A stretch of DNA of 64,000 nucleotides from Triatoma infestans (Eukaryota > Arthropoda > Insecta > Hemiptera > Reduviidae): the NCBI GenBank assembly GCA_011037195.1, contig JAAEAF010004398.1, forward strand, positions 1 to 64,000, written 5' to 3'. Shown here in pieces: positions 32,773 through 43,059 of the stretch. The notes beneath the pieces were generated by a model. The model ran no database searches. It saw nothing but the letters and a program-made list of their open reading frames with translations, and was not told the origin of the DNA. How positions within the stretch are numbered: position 1 is the first letter of the stretch; the number at the start of each line of letters is the position of its first letter. Made by a program: the position numbers and the translations under genes.

Positions 32773-32924
32773 TATTTTAATTAAAATGACTTGTTTGAGG
32801 TAAGCATAATTTCCCCCTCTCTTACAAACTTCTTTAATTAAATTCACTGGGGAAAAACTTCAAACAAAACTTATATGTCCCCCCCCCCCCCGTAATCATA
32901 GTGAGTATAGTAAATTTAAATAAA

Positions 32925-33233
32925 CCCTTCGGTCATGAAAAATTGTTCAGTGAAAACCCACTTTTGGTCAACCAATTTTCTTTAAACTAAAAATGTTAAC
33001 AATATATTTAATTATAATTCATTCAAATGATTAAAATTGTGCAGAAAACATAATCCCACTCTTCCATCAAAAAGTCAACATAAACGAATTTCCCCAGAGA
33101 AATGTTGCAAATAAACATTATAGCTCTTAGTATGTGTGAACTGATTATATCAAGTTTAAAAAAAATCGTTTGAAGTAGTGATTCCGGTTGAGGAATTTTG
33201 ATGCATAATTTACTGTCCAGATCCCATGGTGTT
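32925..33233 (-). repeat. R repeat fragment
   Basis: gttcagtgaaaacccacttt, ccccagagaaatgttgcaaa and cagatcccatggtg are R phrases. It continues after the S1L insertion at 34530 (atcccatggtgttacctaaa). Confidence 0.8.
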
Positions 33234-34529
33234 GTAGATGTAGATTGTTGTAGGGGATTATTGCACTGCGACCTAAAAAGATCTATTGTGCGCCCCGGGA
33301 ATTTTTTCCAATACACAGCCGGTATCTAAGCAGTGTTCTTTAGCTACAGACAACACTGCCCATCACCGGACAGTGAATTGTAAAGGCTCCTGTCAGGAGC
33401 GGGAGCATGGTTGTAGGAGTTGGATAGAGGGAGTTCGGTGGCCTTGGGTGGTTCGGCTACTGTCTTCCAGTCCGAAGTGGTGGGCATTATTGAATGCTGC
33501 CGCCTTGTGGGGGAGTGGCAGGGAGAGATCAAAGAGGTGCGGATTTTCTCTGATAGTCAGGCCGCACTGAGGGCTTTGAGTAAGCCATGGTGGAGTTCGA
33601 AACTAGTGGGAGAATGTAGGAGAAGGCTTAATGCTTTGGCTCGGAGGGGTAAGGTGCGTCTCTATTGGATACCCGGACATGCGGGAATAGAGGGCAATGA
33701 GAGGGCGGATCAGTTGGCTAGGGAGGGATCATCATTACCATTTTGTGGTCCTGAACCAGCCCTTGCCGTCACAAAGAAGTTTCGTGACAAACAGATTAGA
33801 CTTTGGGTGATGAGAGTCTTGGAGAAATGCTGGGGGGACACGCAGGGGTGCCTCCAAGCTAAAAGATTTATAAAAGTAAGTAAGCAGGGAATTTCGGAGT
33901 ATCTCCTGTCCCTCAGTAGGACAGGTCTGAGGACCTTAGTGGGGGGTAGTGACTGGACACACTTGGGTAACATAGGGAGGACGTCTAGTCCCATTTGTCA
34001 GAACTGCGACGACGGAGTCAGGGAAACGGTGTACCACTATTTATGTCAGTGTCCCCGTTCTGGGCGGGTTGGAGTTTAAGGATATCTTGGGATATTGTAG
34101 ACTGAGCGGTAAGCTACCAGAGGAGATTAACTAAGGGAATATATGGGGGCATCGGGGGATAAAAGCCACATAAGCTTAGGTCCCACGCCATCAGGCACCC
34201 GGCATAATAATAAATAATAAAAAGGCTCCTAGGAAGACAGAAAATCTGAGGGCAGCAAGGTGGATCCGAACTCGGGACCTCCGCGTGGCTAGTCCAGCGC
34301 GCTACCACTGAGCTGATACCTTCCTTCTCTCTTGGCTTTCGCCATTTAATTAGGGATGGAGACCCTAGTTTGTGTACTGTGGTTGTCCTAGTCCGTAAAG
34401 TGTAGAGTGTATGTAGTTTAAGTGTAATTATGTACTGTTCTGCCGAAGTGCATGGAGTACTGAGCTGTGGTAACCCGTGGGGTCGCTACTCCCCAAGTAA
34501 CTGCATGCAACAGATACCCCTTGCGGGCA
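33234..34529 (-). mobile_element. Long SINE S1L, copy b, interrupted by a LINE
   Basis: The 3' tail (ttgttgtaggggattattgc, actgcgacctaaaaag) begins at 33242, the core follows to 33391, and the element resumes at 34222 with ctaggaagacagaaaatctg, the tRNA-like head near 34295, and the 5' block to gataccccttgcgggca. The target duplication atcccatggtgtt is present at 33221-33233 and 34530-34542, so boundaries are precise. Confidence 0.9.
33392..34220 (+). pseudogene. 5'-truncated non-LTR retrotransposon: RNase H and C-terminal knuckle
   Basis: A 219-codon frame (33420-34079) encodes an RNase H domain: the catalytic glutamate in SEVVGIIEC, the aspartate in FSDSQAALRAL, and PGHAGIEGNERADQLA with the histidine and last aspartate. 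The first catalytic aspartate, near the truncated N-terminus, lies before a frame disruption and is not in this frame. It is followed by CQNCDDGVRETVYHYLCQC, a CxxC-H-C knuckle. The tail ends in (AATA)n. The 10-bp duplication aaaggctcct flanks it (33382-33391 and 34221-34230), proving insertion into the SINE. By this domain order it is an I/R1/LOA-type element with a terminal RNase H. Confidence 0.9.
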
Positions 34530-34561
34530 ATCCCATGGTGTTACCTAAACGGATGATAACA

Positions 34562-34765
34562 AGTTTGAACTTATTATTATTTATTTGTCTATGTGGGAGG
34601 GACCAAACCCTACGCTATCTAAAGCTCCGCTCGGCTCCCATATAGCTACCCCAAAGAAAAACAACATTAAACCGGGTCTAGAACATATATCCAGACCCGG
34701 ATCTAATCCATCTAAGAAATCACCGCAGTCCGAATAAATCGGACAATAATCTGGGAGGGGGGGTA
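34562..34765 (-). pseudogene. LINE L3 3' end
   Basis: gggaccaaaccctacgctat, tcccatatagctaccccaaa and ccgggtctagaacatatat are the complement of the L3 tail (49505-49615), with gtccgaataaatcggaca matching the last coding segment. Confidence 0.8.
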
Positions 34766-35400
34766 TGCTTTTCACAGACTTTCTCTCTCTCACACACACA
34801 CACACAATTTTCTAAAAAAATTCAAGATTGGTTTTGTGGACTTGTTTTTTGGATGATATCTTAGATTGTAACCGATTTTACTCTTCATGAGCGCTGAGCA
34901 TCTTCAGTGCTTCTACGACCCACATTTGAAGTACGCTACCAACGTTTTGGCAGTTATAAATGAAGGAGCAGACTCCTACCCAATGTTGCGTGCAACACCG
35001 TCTTTATCTCTAAGTGTACGAAGACAAAAATATTTGATCATTGCATTCCCGACTTTTTTCTTTTGCTCAATAGAAAACAGCAAAACTTGATAAAGTCAAA
35101 AAAGTTACAGATTTAAATATAACACAATGTAAGCTTTGTTAAATTTTTAGGTTAAACTTGAGGCAGATGGCAATTTAATACGACGCCATCTCTTGGGTAG
35201 GATGGAAAAATTATCATCCCCATCCTTGTGATGCTTTTGTATAAATGAATGAAATCATCCTTTGTGTGAAACTTCAAAAATAATATGCCGAAATGTGGCA
35301 CCGAAAAGACAAATGATCCGCTTGAAACCCAATAAGTTCCATCTGTAAGTTTTCTATAATTGATATATCAATTTTAAAAAAAATCATAGACTCAGACGAT
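34766..35400. other. Unassigned, mostly intronic-type sequence
   Basis: A CT/CA microsatellite lies at 34781-34806. A plus frame at 34887-35090 (AEHLQCFYDPHLKYAT...) is open but begins without a usable acceptor in frame and ends in low complexity; no family recognised. Confidence 0.35.
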
Positions 35401-35402
35401 TC

Positions 35403-35515
35403 ACTTTTATGGACTCAGGGGACCTCAAAACCTGAATTTCCCATGAAAACTCAATATCAACCAATTTGACATGATTACAATACTTCCCATTAACTGCGGA
35501 GAAAGCTAAAAATAA
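35403..35515 (-). repeat. R repeat 5' fragment
   Basis: atggactcaggggacctcaa, atttgacatgattacaatac and ggagaaagctaaaaa form the R start read backwards. Confidence 0.7.
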
Positions 35516-35588
35516 CTATATCATACCTCAAAATAATCTGTGCAATCCTTGTTTAATAAAGTAAGCTTTTATACTTAAATTTACTTAC

Positions 35589-35668
35589 ATGAGCCAACAA
35601 CTGTTGGAATTGCGCGTCTGTCAGCATTCTTATATTTATTGTATCTACGGGATGATTTTCGTCGATAT
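35589..35668 (-). CDS. Small host gene, exon 4
   Basis: On the minus strand tttgtttgtttttag precedes the 80-bp exon, and GGCTCAT is followed by the strong donor gtaagtaaat. Taken with the single G carried from exon 3 it reads D-IDENHPVDTINIRM then LTDAQFQQLLAH, open throughout, leaving phase 0. The acidic start and a predicted amphipathic helix at the end are visible. The pyrimidine tract of its acceptor is supplied by the T-rich end of an R repeat (35670-35735). Confidence 0.6.
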
Positions 35669-35738
35669 CTAAAAACAAACAAAAAAAGTCTGATGGAAAC
35701 ACTCAAACGACTTTCTCTACTCTAATTTAATATAATTA
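35669..35738 (-). repeat. R repeat 3' terminus abutting an exon
   Basis: aaaaaaagtctgatggaaac, actcaaacgactttctctac. On the minus strand this is the R ending (gagtgtttccatcagac then a T run), placed immediately before the exon 4 acceptor. Confidence 0.7.
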
Positions 35739-35889
35739 AATCAAGAAATGTTACAAAGTTATAATGTTTAGTTTGAGTTGGCCACATTGGGTTGGTAGTG
35801 GCAATTGTATATATCTGAGCGACCGTTACCCGGAAAAAATGTCACAAGGCGAGTAGCTATTGCAGGCAATTTTTTTTTTTCATAGTTGG

Positions 35890-36475
35890 TACCACTGCTG
35901 TATAAGGGGGGAAACCAGCTGAAGCTAATGAGCAATGCCGTGTTTGTCAGTAGCTTCTAATTTCCTGAAGGTAAAAGATAAAATTCCTCATTATCTTTCC
36001 GCCAAATGCAAAAGGCACGCTGTATTACGCTGCCTGAATGCAAAGGACATGAGCATGCTGCCGCGATTTATCGTAAAATCGTTTCAGGTTATGGTAAGGA
36101 CGTTATGTGAAGACAACAATATGACAAATGGGATTTATGGACCAGTGTTTGATAATGACTCCGATTCATGGAGAATGCACACACTCAACGAACTTTACTC
36201 GTTGAATCAATGTGGCAATGTGGCCCAGCTTATAAAAGCCTGCCGAATCGAATGGCTTAGCCACGTAACAAGGATGCCAAGCCGACTGCTGCATGGAACA
36301 TTCATAAACAAAAAAAGAGTTGGCCGTCCGCGAAGACGTTGGCTGCTGGACGTGAAAGAAGACCTGAAGGCGTTAGGCGTGGCCAGATGGAAGGAGAAGG
36401 CTCTGAATAGTGATATATGAAGCGGCATATAGTAATAGCGAGATATAGGAAGCCAAGGCCCACCCCGGGCTGCAG
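35890..36475 (+). pseudogene. Non-LTR retrotransposon C-terminal tail (L4)
   Basis: A 161-codon frame (35935-36420) ends with the tail common to many insect reverse transcriptases: TLNELYSLNQCGNVAQLIKA, CRIEWLSHVTRMPSRL, VGRPRRRWLLDVKEDLKALG and WKEKALNSD. Known relatives continue W...V.EAKxHPGL; here frames after 36420 give EAKAHPG, broken by a shift. The first ~60 codons are not recognisable, and the polymerase domain is absent. Likely a 5'-truncated, dead copy. Confidence 0.75.
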
Positions 36476-36499
36476 TACTAATAAAGAAGTAGAAGAAGT

Positions 36500-37495
36500 T
36501 ATGTCAAGACAACAATGTGACAAATGGGTATGGACGTTCAATTTTAGAAAAACGAGAAGAGAGAAGTGGACGGCCATCCATAGTGAGCTAGTGGCAAAAA
36601 ATTAAAGACCATCTTCGTTCTGATCACCCGTATGACCGTTGATGACTTGCACAAGGTTTGTCTTGAAATTTCCTCGACTTGTTGTTTCTAGGGAAAGGAA
36701 TAGCTAAGTGGTTAGCGTACTGGACTCTCATGCGGAGGATACGGGTTCGAGTCCAGCTGTGCTGCCCTTCGATTTTTTCTTCCTACGAGCCACTACAGCT
36801 CACTGTCCGGTGATGGACAGTGTTGTCTGTAACGAGAGATCACTGTCCGGAGGCGGGTAGTGCACTGAGATGGCTCTGACCATAAATGTTGATGCGCCTT
36901 AAAATAAAAGATAAAAAAAAAACGAATTGTTGTTCTTGGTTATGAGATCATAAATGATCAACTCGGGAAGACCGCAAGTATTGTATACAAGATTGGTGCC
37001 AACTTCACCGAAAAACACAAAATCAACAAGAGTCAGAGCCGCTTGAGAATTTCTTGAGCTTATCAAGACTAAAAACTCTGAAATCAGCTCAAAACAAAAA
37101 AAAAATCATGAAACAGAAAATAGCGGTTCTGTTCATATTAGAATTTTTTTGCAGAAAGGTGAAACAAACGGCCGTACGGCCGTGGGATGTGACAAAGGGA
37201 AGCGTATCTCGTTCATGACAATGCTCGTGCAACACCAAGATTGTTGACCTCATTTGGTAGGGATGATACCGCCGTGATCACGCACCTAGCGACTATAACC
37301 TCTTGCCACTAAATTGAAGGAACATCTGGGTAGGAAAACACATTTCCCATGACGACGAGGTGAAAAATTGAAGTGGGAAACTGGATAAAAGCCGTAGCGG
37401 GAGACCTCAGTGACTATGAATCTATAAACACGTCCCACGGTTGACAAAATGTATTGCAGTAAATGGTGATTATGCGCCAAAAATTATCCATGTTT
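36500..37495 (+). pseudogene. Mariner-type transposase, decayed, with SINE inside
   Basis: N-terminal pieces SGRPS and ELVAKIKDHLRSDHP (36560-36640) resemble the mariner helix-turn-helix linker. After the SINE (36691-36922), RIVVLGYEIINDQLGK resumes. VHDNARATPRLLTSFG (37215-37260) covers the second catalytic aspartate, then a C-terminal series with KEHLG-, KWETG- and KCIAVNGDYAxK-like pieces (37310-37490), read across frameshifts. Several stops: inactive. Confidence 0.7.
36691..36922 (+). mobile_element. tRNA-derived SINE S2, copy b
   Basis: Head gggaaaggaatagctaagtg, B-box acgggttcgagtccagctgt, core cactgtccggtgatggacag, tail gttgatgcgccttaaaataa. Full length inside the mariner pseudogene. 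Confidence 0.9.
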
Positions 37496-37521
37496 CTTTA
37501 AAATATAGGCACTTTTATATT

Positions 37522-38228
37522 TAAAAAAAAATCTGGTGTGAAACACTCACACAACATTCTCTTACTCCAGTTCTCAGAAGTATGATTGACAAATTTTATA
37601 GTTTCTGTACCAAATTTAATGAAATTCGTCGAAAACTGAAAAAACTGTGAATATGAAGTTTCAAGAAAATCGTGAAAAAGTGAAAAAAATCATTTAGTAA
37701 AGTGATAATGTAAACGCACTTCCGGTTATCCGATTTTTTTGAAACTCGGAATTTCAACAATAATATTTAATTCTAATTAATATTATTTAGATGATAGAAT
37801 TGTTTAATAAACTGAAATAGTACTTTAGATGAAAACTAACCCCACCTCTCCACCATAACTGCCTTTAATGAATTTTCACAGAGAAACATTTCAAATAAAA
37901 GCTGTGCAGCTCTTTGTAGGTGCATAGTGTATTCCTTGATTGAAGAAAATCGTCGGAGCCATTTTTGAGAAAAACGCAAAAAAGCAAAAAAAAACAACAG
38001 GTAACGTGGTACTTCCGGTTGAGGAATTATGACAGATGACCCACTGTCAGATACCATGGTGATACCTAAAAAGAAATATCAAGTTTCAAGTTTCTACGGT
38101 TTTTCGTTTTTGAGCTATGCTGTTCCCAGGAGATCTCAAAACGGATATTTCCGGTGAAAACTCGATATAGAAAATGTGACACGATTACAATACTTCCTCT
38201 TACTAGGAGTAAGAGAAAGTAAAAATCT
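37522..38228 (-). repeat. R repeat, internally deleted
   Basis: It starts atctggtgtgaaacactcac and ends ttcctcttactaggagtaag. One module is missing (a direct jump from the gaaaactg phrase at 37633 to tatgaagtttcaaga). Confidence 0.9.
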
Positions 38229-38342
38229 TATAACCTTACTTTATGGGATAACCCTTGCAAATTAATATTATGTAGGCGGTACAACTCAATGGAATCTTGC
38301 AAACAATTAGTGACATTTGCATACATTATAGACTTTGTTTAC

Positions 38343-38444
38343 CTGAGTGCCCTTCCTCTAATGATGATGTTTGGCCAGATGTGTCAGAAATGCTGAAACT
38401 GCTAGATGAAGAACATTCATCAGATGAACTGATTCCAACCTTTT
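38343..38444 (-). CDS. Small host gene, exon 3
   Basis: The minus-strand acceptor cttattttattgtttag and the donor CACTCAG before gtaaacaaag bound a 102-bp exon with one open frame: KVGISSSDEC, a serine run, then SISDTSGQTSSLEEGHS. The rich Ser/Asp/Glu composition suggests casein-kinase-type sites, but that is inference. It enters with 2 nt and leaves with 1 nt, matching exons 2 and 4. It lies in one of the few stretches here that are not repeat. Confidence 0.6.
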
Positions 38445-38604
38445 CTAAACAATAAAATAAGTGTAATTGACAAATTTTATAGTTATTCTACTAAATTTAA
38501 TGAAATTCTATGCGTGTAATATATATATCTATATATATATATATATATACAAAATTTGAAATTTTCGCCACAAATTACGGCACAAATATCCAAAATTTTT
38601 TTTT
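38445..38604. repeat. R scrap and TA microsatellite
   Basis: aattgacaaattttatagtt with ctaaatttaatgaaattct is an R 3' internal piece in minus orientation (about 38467-38512), followed by (TA)n to 38550. Confidence 0.6.
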
Positions 38605-39600
38605 TTACTTTCTCTTCTTACTCCTAGTAAGAGGAATTATTTTAATTGTGTCAAATTTTCGATATCGAGTTTTCGCCGGAAATATCCGTTTTGAGGTCCC
38701 CCTGAGTCTAAAAAAGTGGTTTTTAGTAAATGGTGTGTATGTGTATGTACGTATGTATGTATGTATTTGAACATCATAGCTCAACAACAAAAAATCGCAG
38801 AAAGTTCAAATTGATTTTCCGTTTGGGTATCACCATTGGATCTGACAGTAGGTCAGCGGTCAAAATTCCACTACCGGAAGTACCACTTCACTGAATGTTT
38901 TTTTTTTTTCACTTTTTTGCAATTATCTCCAAAATGGCTTCAACAATTTTCTTTAAACTTGATATATCAACTATTCATACAAAGATCTACAATTTTTATT
39001 TTGAAATAATTCTCCGGGAAAATTTATTTAAGGGCACCTTTGGGGGGGGGGGGGTGAGTTGTACTCTAAAGTGCTATTTCGGATTATTACAAAATTCTAT
39101 CAGCTAAATAATAATAATTACAATTAAATTTGTTGTTGAAATTCTGGGTTTGAAAGAAATCGGATGACCGGAAGTGCGTTTTTACTTAAGGTATTTTCAG
39201 TTTTCTGGTTCAAGGAAACGGCTCCAACGATTTTCTTTAAACTAGGAATGTGAACTACACATATAAAGAGCTATAACTTTTATTTGAAACATTTCTCCTG
39301 GTGAAGTCATTTTAAAGGCTTTTGGGGTATGTTTTTCTCTAAAGTGCTATCATAGTTGATTATACAATTCTACCATCCTAATAAAATTAATTGGAAATAA
39401 ATAGATGGCTAAAATTCCGAGTTTCAAGAAAATTAGTAAACCGGAAGTTTTACTGAACATTTTATTCAGTTTTCGACGAACTGCAAGGAATTTCATCAAA
39501 CTTGATACACAAACTATAAAATTTGTCAAACTTTTGGTACAATTTTGAAAACTGGAGTAAGTGAAAGTTTGTGTGAGTGTATCACACCAGATTTTTTTTT
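38605..39600 (+). repeat. R repeat, best full-length copy
   Basis: It starts tttttactttctcttcttac, with actcctagtaagaggaatta and ggtatcaccattggatctga, three ccggaag module boundaries at 38874, 39168 and 39441, then tggagtaagtgaaagtttgt and gagtgtatcacaccagattt with a T run. The ends contain the short inverted pair ACTTTCTCTTACTCC / GGAGTAAGAGAAAGT (consensus). The terminal gtgtga-gtgtt-tcacac forms a 6-bp hairpin before the T run. There is no coding frame, so it is non-autonomous; class undetermined. Confidence 0.92.
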
Positions 39601-39724
39601 AATAATTTTTATCTGATCATAACGTTTATAGGTTAATTCATTTTTCAAAATTGAACAAAATAAATGGGGTTATATAATAAATTTAAAATAATTAATTAAA
39701 AAAAAAATATATATATATTGCCTT

Positions 39725-40235
39725 TATCACAGCTTCTAGGCTGTCTTGGAAGCACAGCTCTGAATCAAGTGGGAAATTTTGGTTTGTGATATTAAAGCCC
39801 ATTCGTTCTTGAAGTGTTCTTTTCTAGCTCCTGAAGCGTCCCAGGAAGGAATATCCGATCTCTTATCCGTCTTCCCAGCATATCCCCACAGATGCTGTAT
39901 GGGATTTAAGTCAGGGGAATGGGCAGGCCAGTTTAGGAAGTCAGTATTACGTAATGGTTATTAACAAAGGCCTGCACTATGTGGGCTGCATGTGGACGAG
40001 TGTTAATCATGCATTAGCACAAACACCTCACCTATCTCCGGCGTGATTGGGACCACGCATGCACTTGCAGGATATCCGCTAAATACCGAGCAGCAGTCAT
40101 GGGAATTCCTTGAACGTTCAGTAACTCCGTACTTCTTTGTAAACTGATCTTTGCCCAAAACCATTGAAGAGACTCGTAACCGAAAATATGGGTGCTCGAA
40201 TGCGGGGATTAGAAACCTCACTCACCTCAGCCCTA
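39725..40235 (-). pseudogene. Tc1-like transposase, C-terminal half
   Basis: Minus-strand frames: VLGKDQFTKKYGV and LNVQGIPMTAARYLADILQVHAW (relatives of QFTKMYGV and RYLADILQVHVAP at 20730-20835), INTRPHAAHIVQAFVNNHY, LNPIQHLWGYAGK, and KNEWALISQTKISHLIQSC. The N-terminal DNA-binding part is missing. It is the same family as the 19865-21187 copy, in the other orientation. Confidence 0.8.
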
Positions 40236-40850
40236 GCGTTGTTTTTTTTACTGATATAGGGCTGATATGAGGTTTACTACAGGGTGCACAATGGCCCAGT
40301 GGTTGCCTAAGTGGTGAACTTTCCCTATGGAGCCACCGAGTTCTAAATTAGAGTATATTAAGGGCGAAACACCAGCCGAGCAAACTAATTCTCGTTTCGG
40401 TAAATGAACGAATCATCAAAGAAGTTTCGTACACAGTGTGAAAATGATGTATTAGCTCGTTTGATCCGTGTATTTCAGTTATTTTGGTGTTCTGAATTTT
40501 TAATATGTCAAAATGACATAGTTACGAAGTCCTGCCATCGTATTCTACAGACTGACTGTATGCTATTTATACTAGTATACTGTAGAGAACGAACGAACGA
40601 ACGAATGTTTACGAGTCCTTTCGATCGATCGTTCATTTGTACATGCCCTAATTTGAACGCACCTTTACTCAATGTAGTCTCTATGGTACAACCTAAACGG
40701 CTACTACCACAAATGTCAGCTTCTTGCAATTTATTATACTTTTTTTTATAATATTTGGTTGACTAACTATAGAACATTACAAAAATTTAACAATTTTTGT
40801 CAAAAGCCTAAGAAAATGTAAAAAATTATAAATAAAAATGTAAAAATTTA
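40236..40850. other. Unassigned intronic-type sequence
   Basis: A short (GAAC)n lies at 40589-40606 and a tRNA-like scrap (ggcccagtggttgcctaagt) at 40291. The open frame 40404-40751 has no splice support or family. Nothing else is recognised. Confidence 0.35.
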
Positions 40851-40851
40851 C

Positions 40852-40878
40852 CTTCTTCATTCATTGTTGCTTTCAGTT
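40852..40878 (-). CDS. Small host gene, exon 2 (27-bp microexon with start codon)
   Basis: The minus-strand acceptor ttttgtagtttcag, then AACTGAAAGCAACAATGAAT..., then the donor gtaaattt. The ATG at 40864-40862 has the insect-like context gcaacaATG and begins MNEE, with the last G joining AA of exon 3 to give glutamate. Coding length over exons 2-5 is 13+102+80+78 = 273 nt, exactly 91 codons including stop. If read back through exon 1, the split codon would be TAA, which agrees with exon 1 being untranslated. Confidence 0.5.
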
Positions 40879-42680
40879 CTGAAACTACAAAACGCTTAGT
40901 ATTAGTTAAAAATGTTAAAATTTGATCTCAATTGAGCTTCATTCTAATACAAAAACAAAACTTTGTATAAAAATACTATAACTACGAAATAAACTGCTAG
41001 TCCCTAATTAATCGATAATCACCTTAAATTTAAGTTCAGTTGAGCTTATTTCTATCAGAAAACCAAGATAATTGAGTTATATATAAAATACTTTAAATTT
41101 AAGAATATCTTTAACCTTTTTTTTTAAAACTTATGCATCATGAACTAAACTAAATTCTTTTTACTGCTATAGAGCTTAAATTTTAAGCTCAATTGAGCTT
41201 ATTTATGCTCAAGGTGCATAGAGCATAAAAGGTGATAGAGTTTCATATTAAACACTTAATTTTAAAAATTTCTTAAACATTTAAAAAAAAAAAAAAAAAA
41301 ATCTGCACCATGAACTAAATTACCTTCTTTTTACTGCTATAGAGCTTAAATTTTAAGCTCAATTGAGCTTAATTATGCTAGTAAGCAAAGGTGATAGATT
41401 TATATACAAAACACTTAATTTTATAAATATCTTTCAACATTTTTTAAAAAACTCATGCATCATTAAATAAACTACTTTCTTTCACTGCTTTAGAGCTTCA
41501 ATTTTAAGCTCAACTGAGCTTATTTCTACTAGAAAACCAAGATGATAATAGGGTTATATATATATAAAACACCTCAAATTTAAGAATATCTACAGCCATA
41601 AAATTACAACAATTTTTTAAAAAATTCTGCACCATAAACTAAAACTATCTACTTTTACTGCTTTAGTGCTTAAATTTTAAGCTCAACTGAGAGCTTATTT
41701 CTATTAGAAAATCAAGATAATAGAATCGTATACAAACTACTCAAATGTTAAGAATGTACCTAATTAAGTTATGAAGAAATTTTTAGTGTGAGAATATATT
41801 CCCCCCCCCCGCATCATTCAAAGACTAACTATATATTAAAAACGTTGATAAAGACAAGGAAACTTTGTTAGCATAATTTGTCTTTAAAATAATCTACTAA
41901 AATTTATTTCTTGTAGCATGCTTGAGTGTAATAGAGTAGATAAACTTACTCTGGATGAGGAATCCAAAACCAGTCAGGATAAACGTAAAAAAATCACCAC
42001 GCTACGGCTATGCTTATTTCTACCAGGAAAGCCAAGATAATAATATCGTTAATTCAGAATAATTAAATAAAAAATTCTGCAGTATCAAGTAAGGATTTGA
42101 CCACAATCCGTGCTCTAATTTCTAACCACAAAATCAAGTGAATAGAGTTTTTTATATATAAATCTCAAATTTATGAATACGTTAAGCAGTATAATCTATA
42201 CAGCTCACAAGTTTTGAGCTCAATTGAGGTGTATTTCTCTATAAATCAAAATATTATAATCTTATTATACTTACATAAGGTTCAATTTAAAATAAATGAT
42301 CAGATTATCAAGTCACCATTAAAATACATAAAGCTTCTTAAATTTTATACTAAATTGAGCTTTTCGTTAATGTAAAAATAAAATTTTGGCCAATTTAAAA
42401 AAAAATTACAAAATTATTATGTTATTAAAACTAAAAATATAAAAAAAACTATTATTTTTTTTAAATGAATAATTATTACTAGTAATATTAAAGCTTAAAA
42501 TTTCAACTTGAGCTATTTTAATAAAACAAATAGACTGATATAATCCATTTTTAACATAAGAATACTTATTTCAATCTTAATTATTTTTAAATATTATTAA
42601 TTATTTAGATACAGAAACTTATTATAAAATTTAAGGAAAAAGTAATTAGCTATTCAGAAAGTACAAATTAAAACAATGTA
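40860..42680. repeat. Satellite Sat2 (~150-175-bp monomer), partly decayed
   Basis: The 16-bp perfect palindrome aagctcaattgagctt (or one-base variants) marks monomers; the phrase agagcttaaattttaagctc begins at 41171, 41341, 41492 and 41665 (spacing 170, 151, 173). Weaker units lie near 40925, 41030, 42205 and 42345. It lies in the intron between exons 1 and 2 of the small minus-strand gene. Confidence 0.85.
41950..41985 (+). repeat. Family D relic (single arm)
   Basis: ctctggatgaggaatccaaa and accagtcaggataaacg match the D arm at 14505-14540; stem II GGATGAGGAATCC is still complementary. The core is incomplete. Confidence 0.4.
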
Positions 42681-42719
42681 ATATATTAAAATTGAACTAA
42701 AAAAAAAGGTTTTACTCAC

Positions 42720-42800
42720 ATTTAGTGAATACAAGACCAAAGAGTTGCCACGTTGGTTGCTTTTGTAATGGAGGGATTTTACAGAGAAATGAAACGAAAG
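42720..42800 (-). other. Small host gene, putative 5' untranslated exon 1
   Basis: On the minus strand tggtcttgtattcactaaat is followed by the donor gtgagtaaaa. It contains no ATG. Its last base plus the first two of exon 2 would make TAA, so translation must start inside exon 2. The 5' boundary is not defined; no TATA element is claimed. Confidence 0.35.
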
Positions 42801-43059
42801 AACGCTACTAATAGTGACTTGATCGTCAATTCAAAATTCTATGTTCAATTTATTAATTATTATTTTTTTTTTTTTCGGGGGTGGAGAAATTATTTAAGAA
42901 ATTGAATAAATTTTAATTATTCAAATAGATGATAATATTAAAAATAAGAAGTAAAAAAAAGAGGAACCGAATTAATGCTTGAAATAAAGCACGCACCCCT
43001 CCACAAAACGAATTTATTTTTTAAAAAACTTCCAATCTATTCATGAAACTGGTTATTAA

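Noticed and set aside
34820..34960. Another hammerhead from ctgaagatgctcagc on the minus strand
   Set aside because: No GAAA block and no stem II; only the first motif fits.
34887..35090. Possible exon AEHLQCFYDPHLKYAT
   Set aside because: No in-frame acceptor and the frame runs into low complexity; no family recognised. Left as unassigned.
40404..40751. 115-codon ORF as host gene
   Set aside because: No splice signals, no recognisable domain, and the length is within chance for this stretch.
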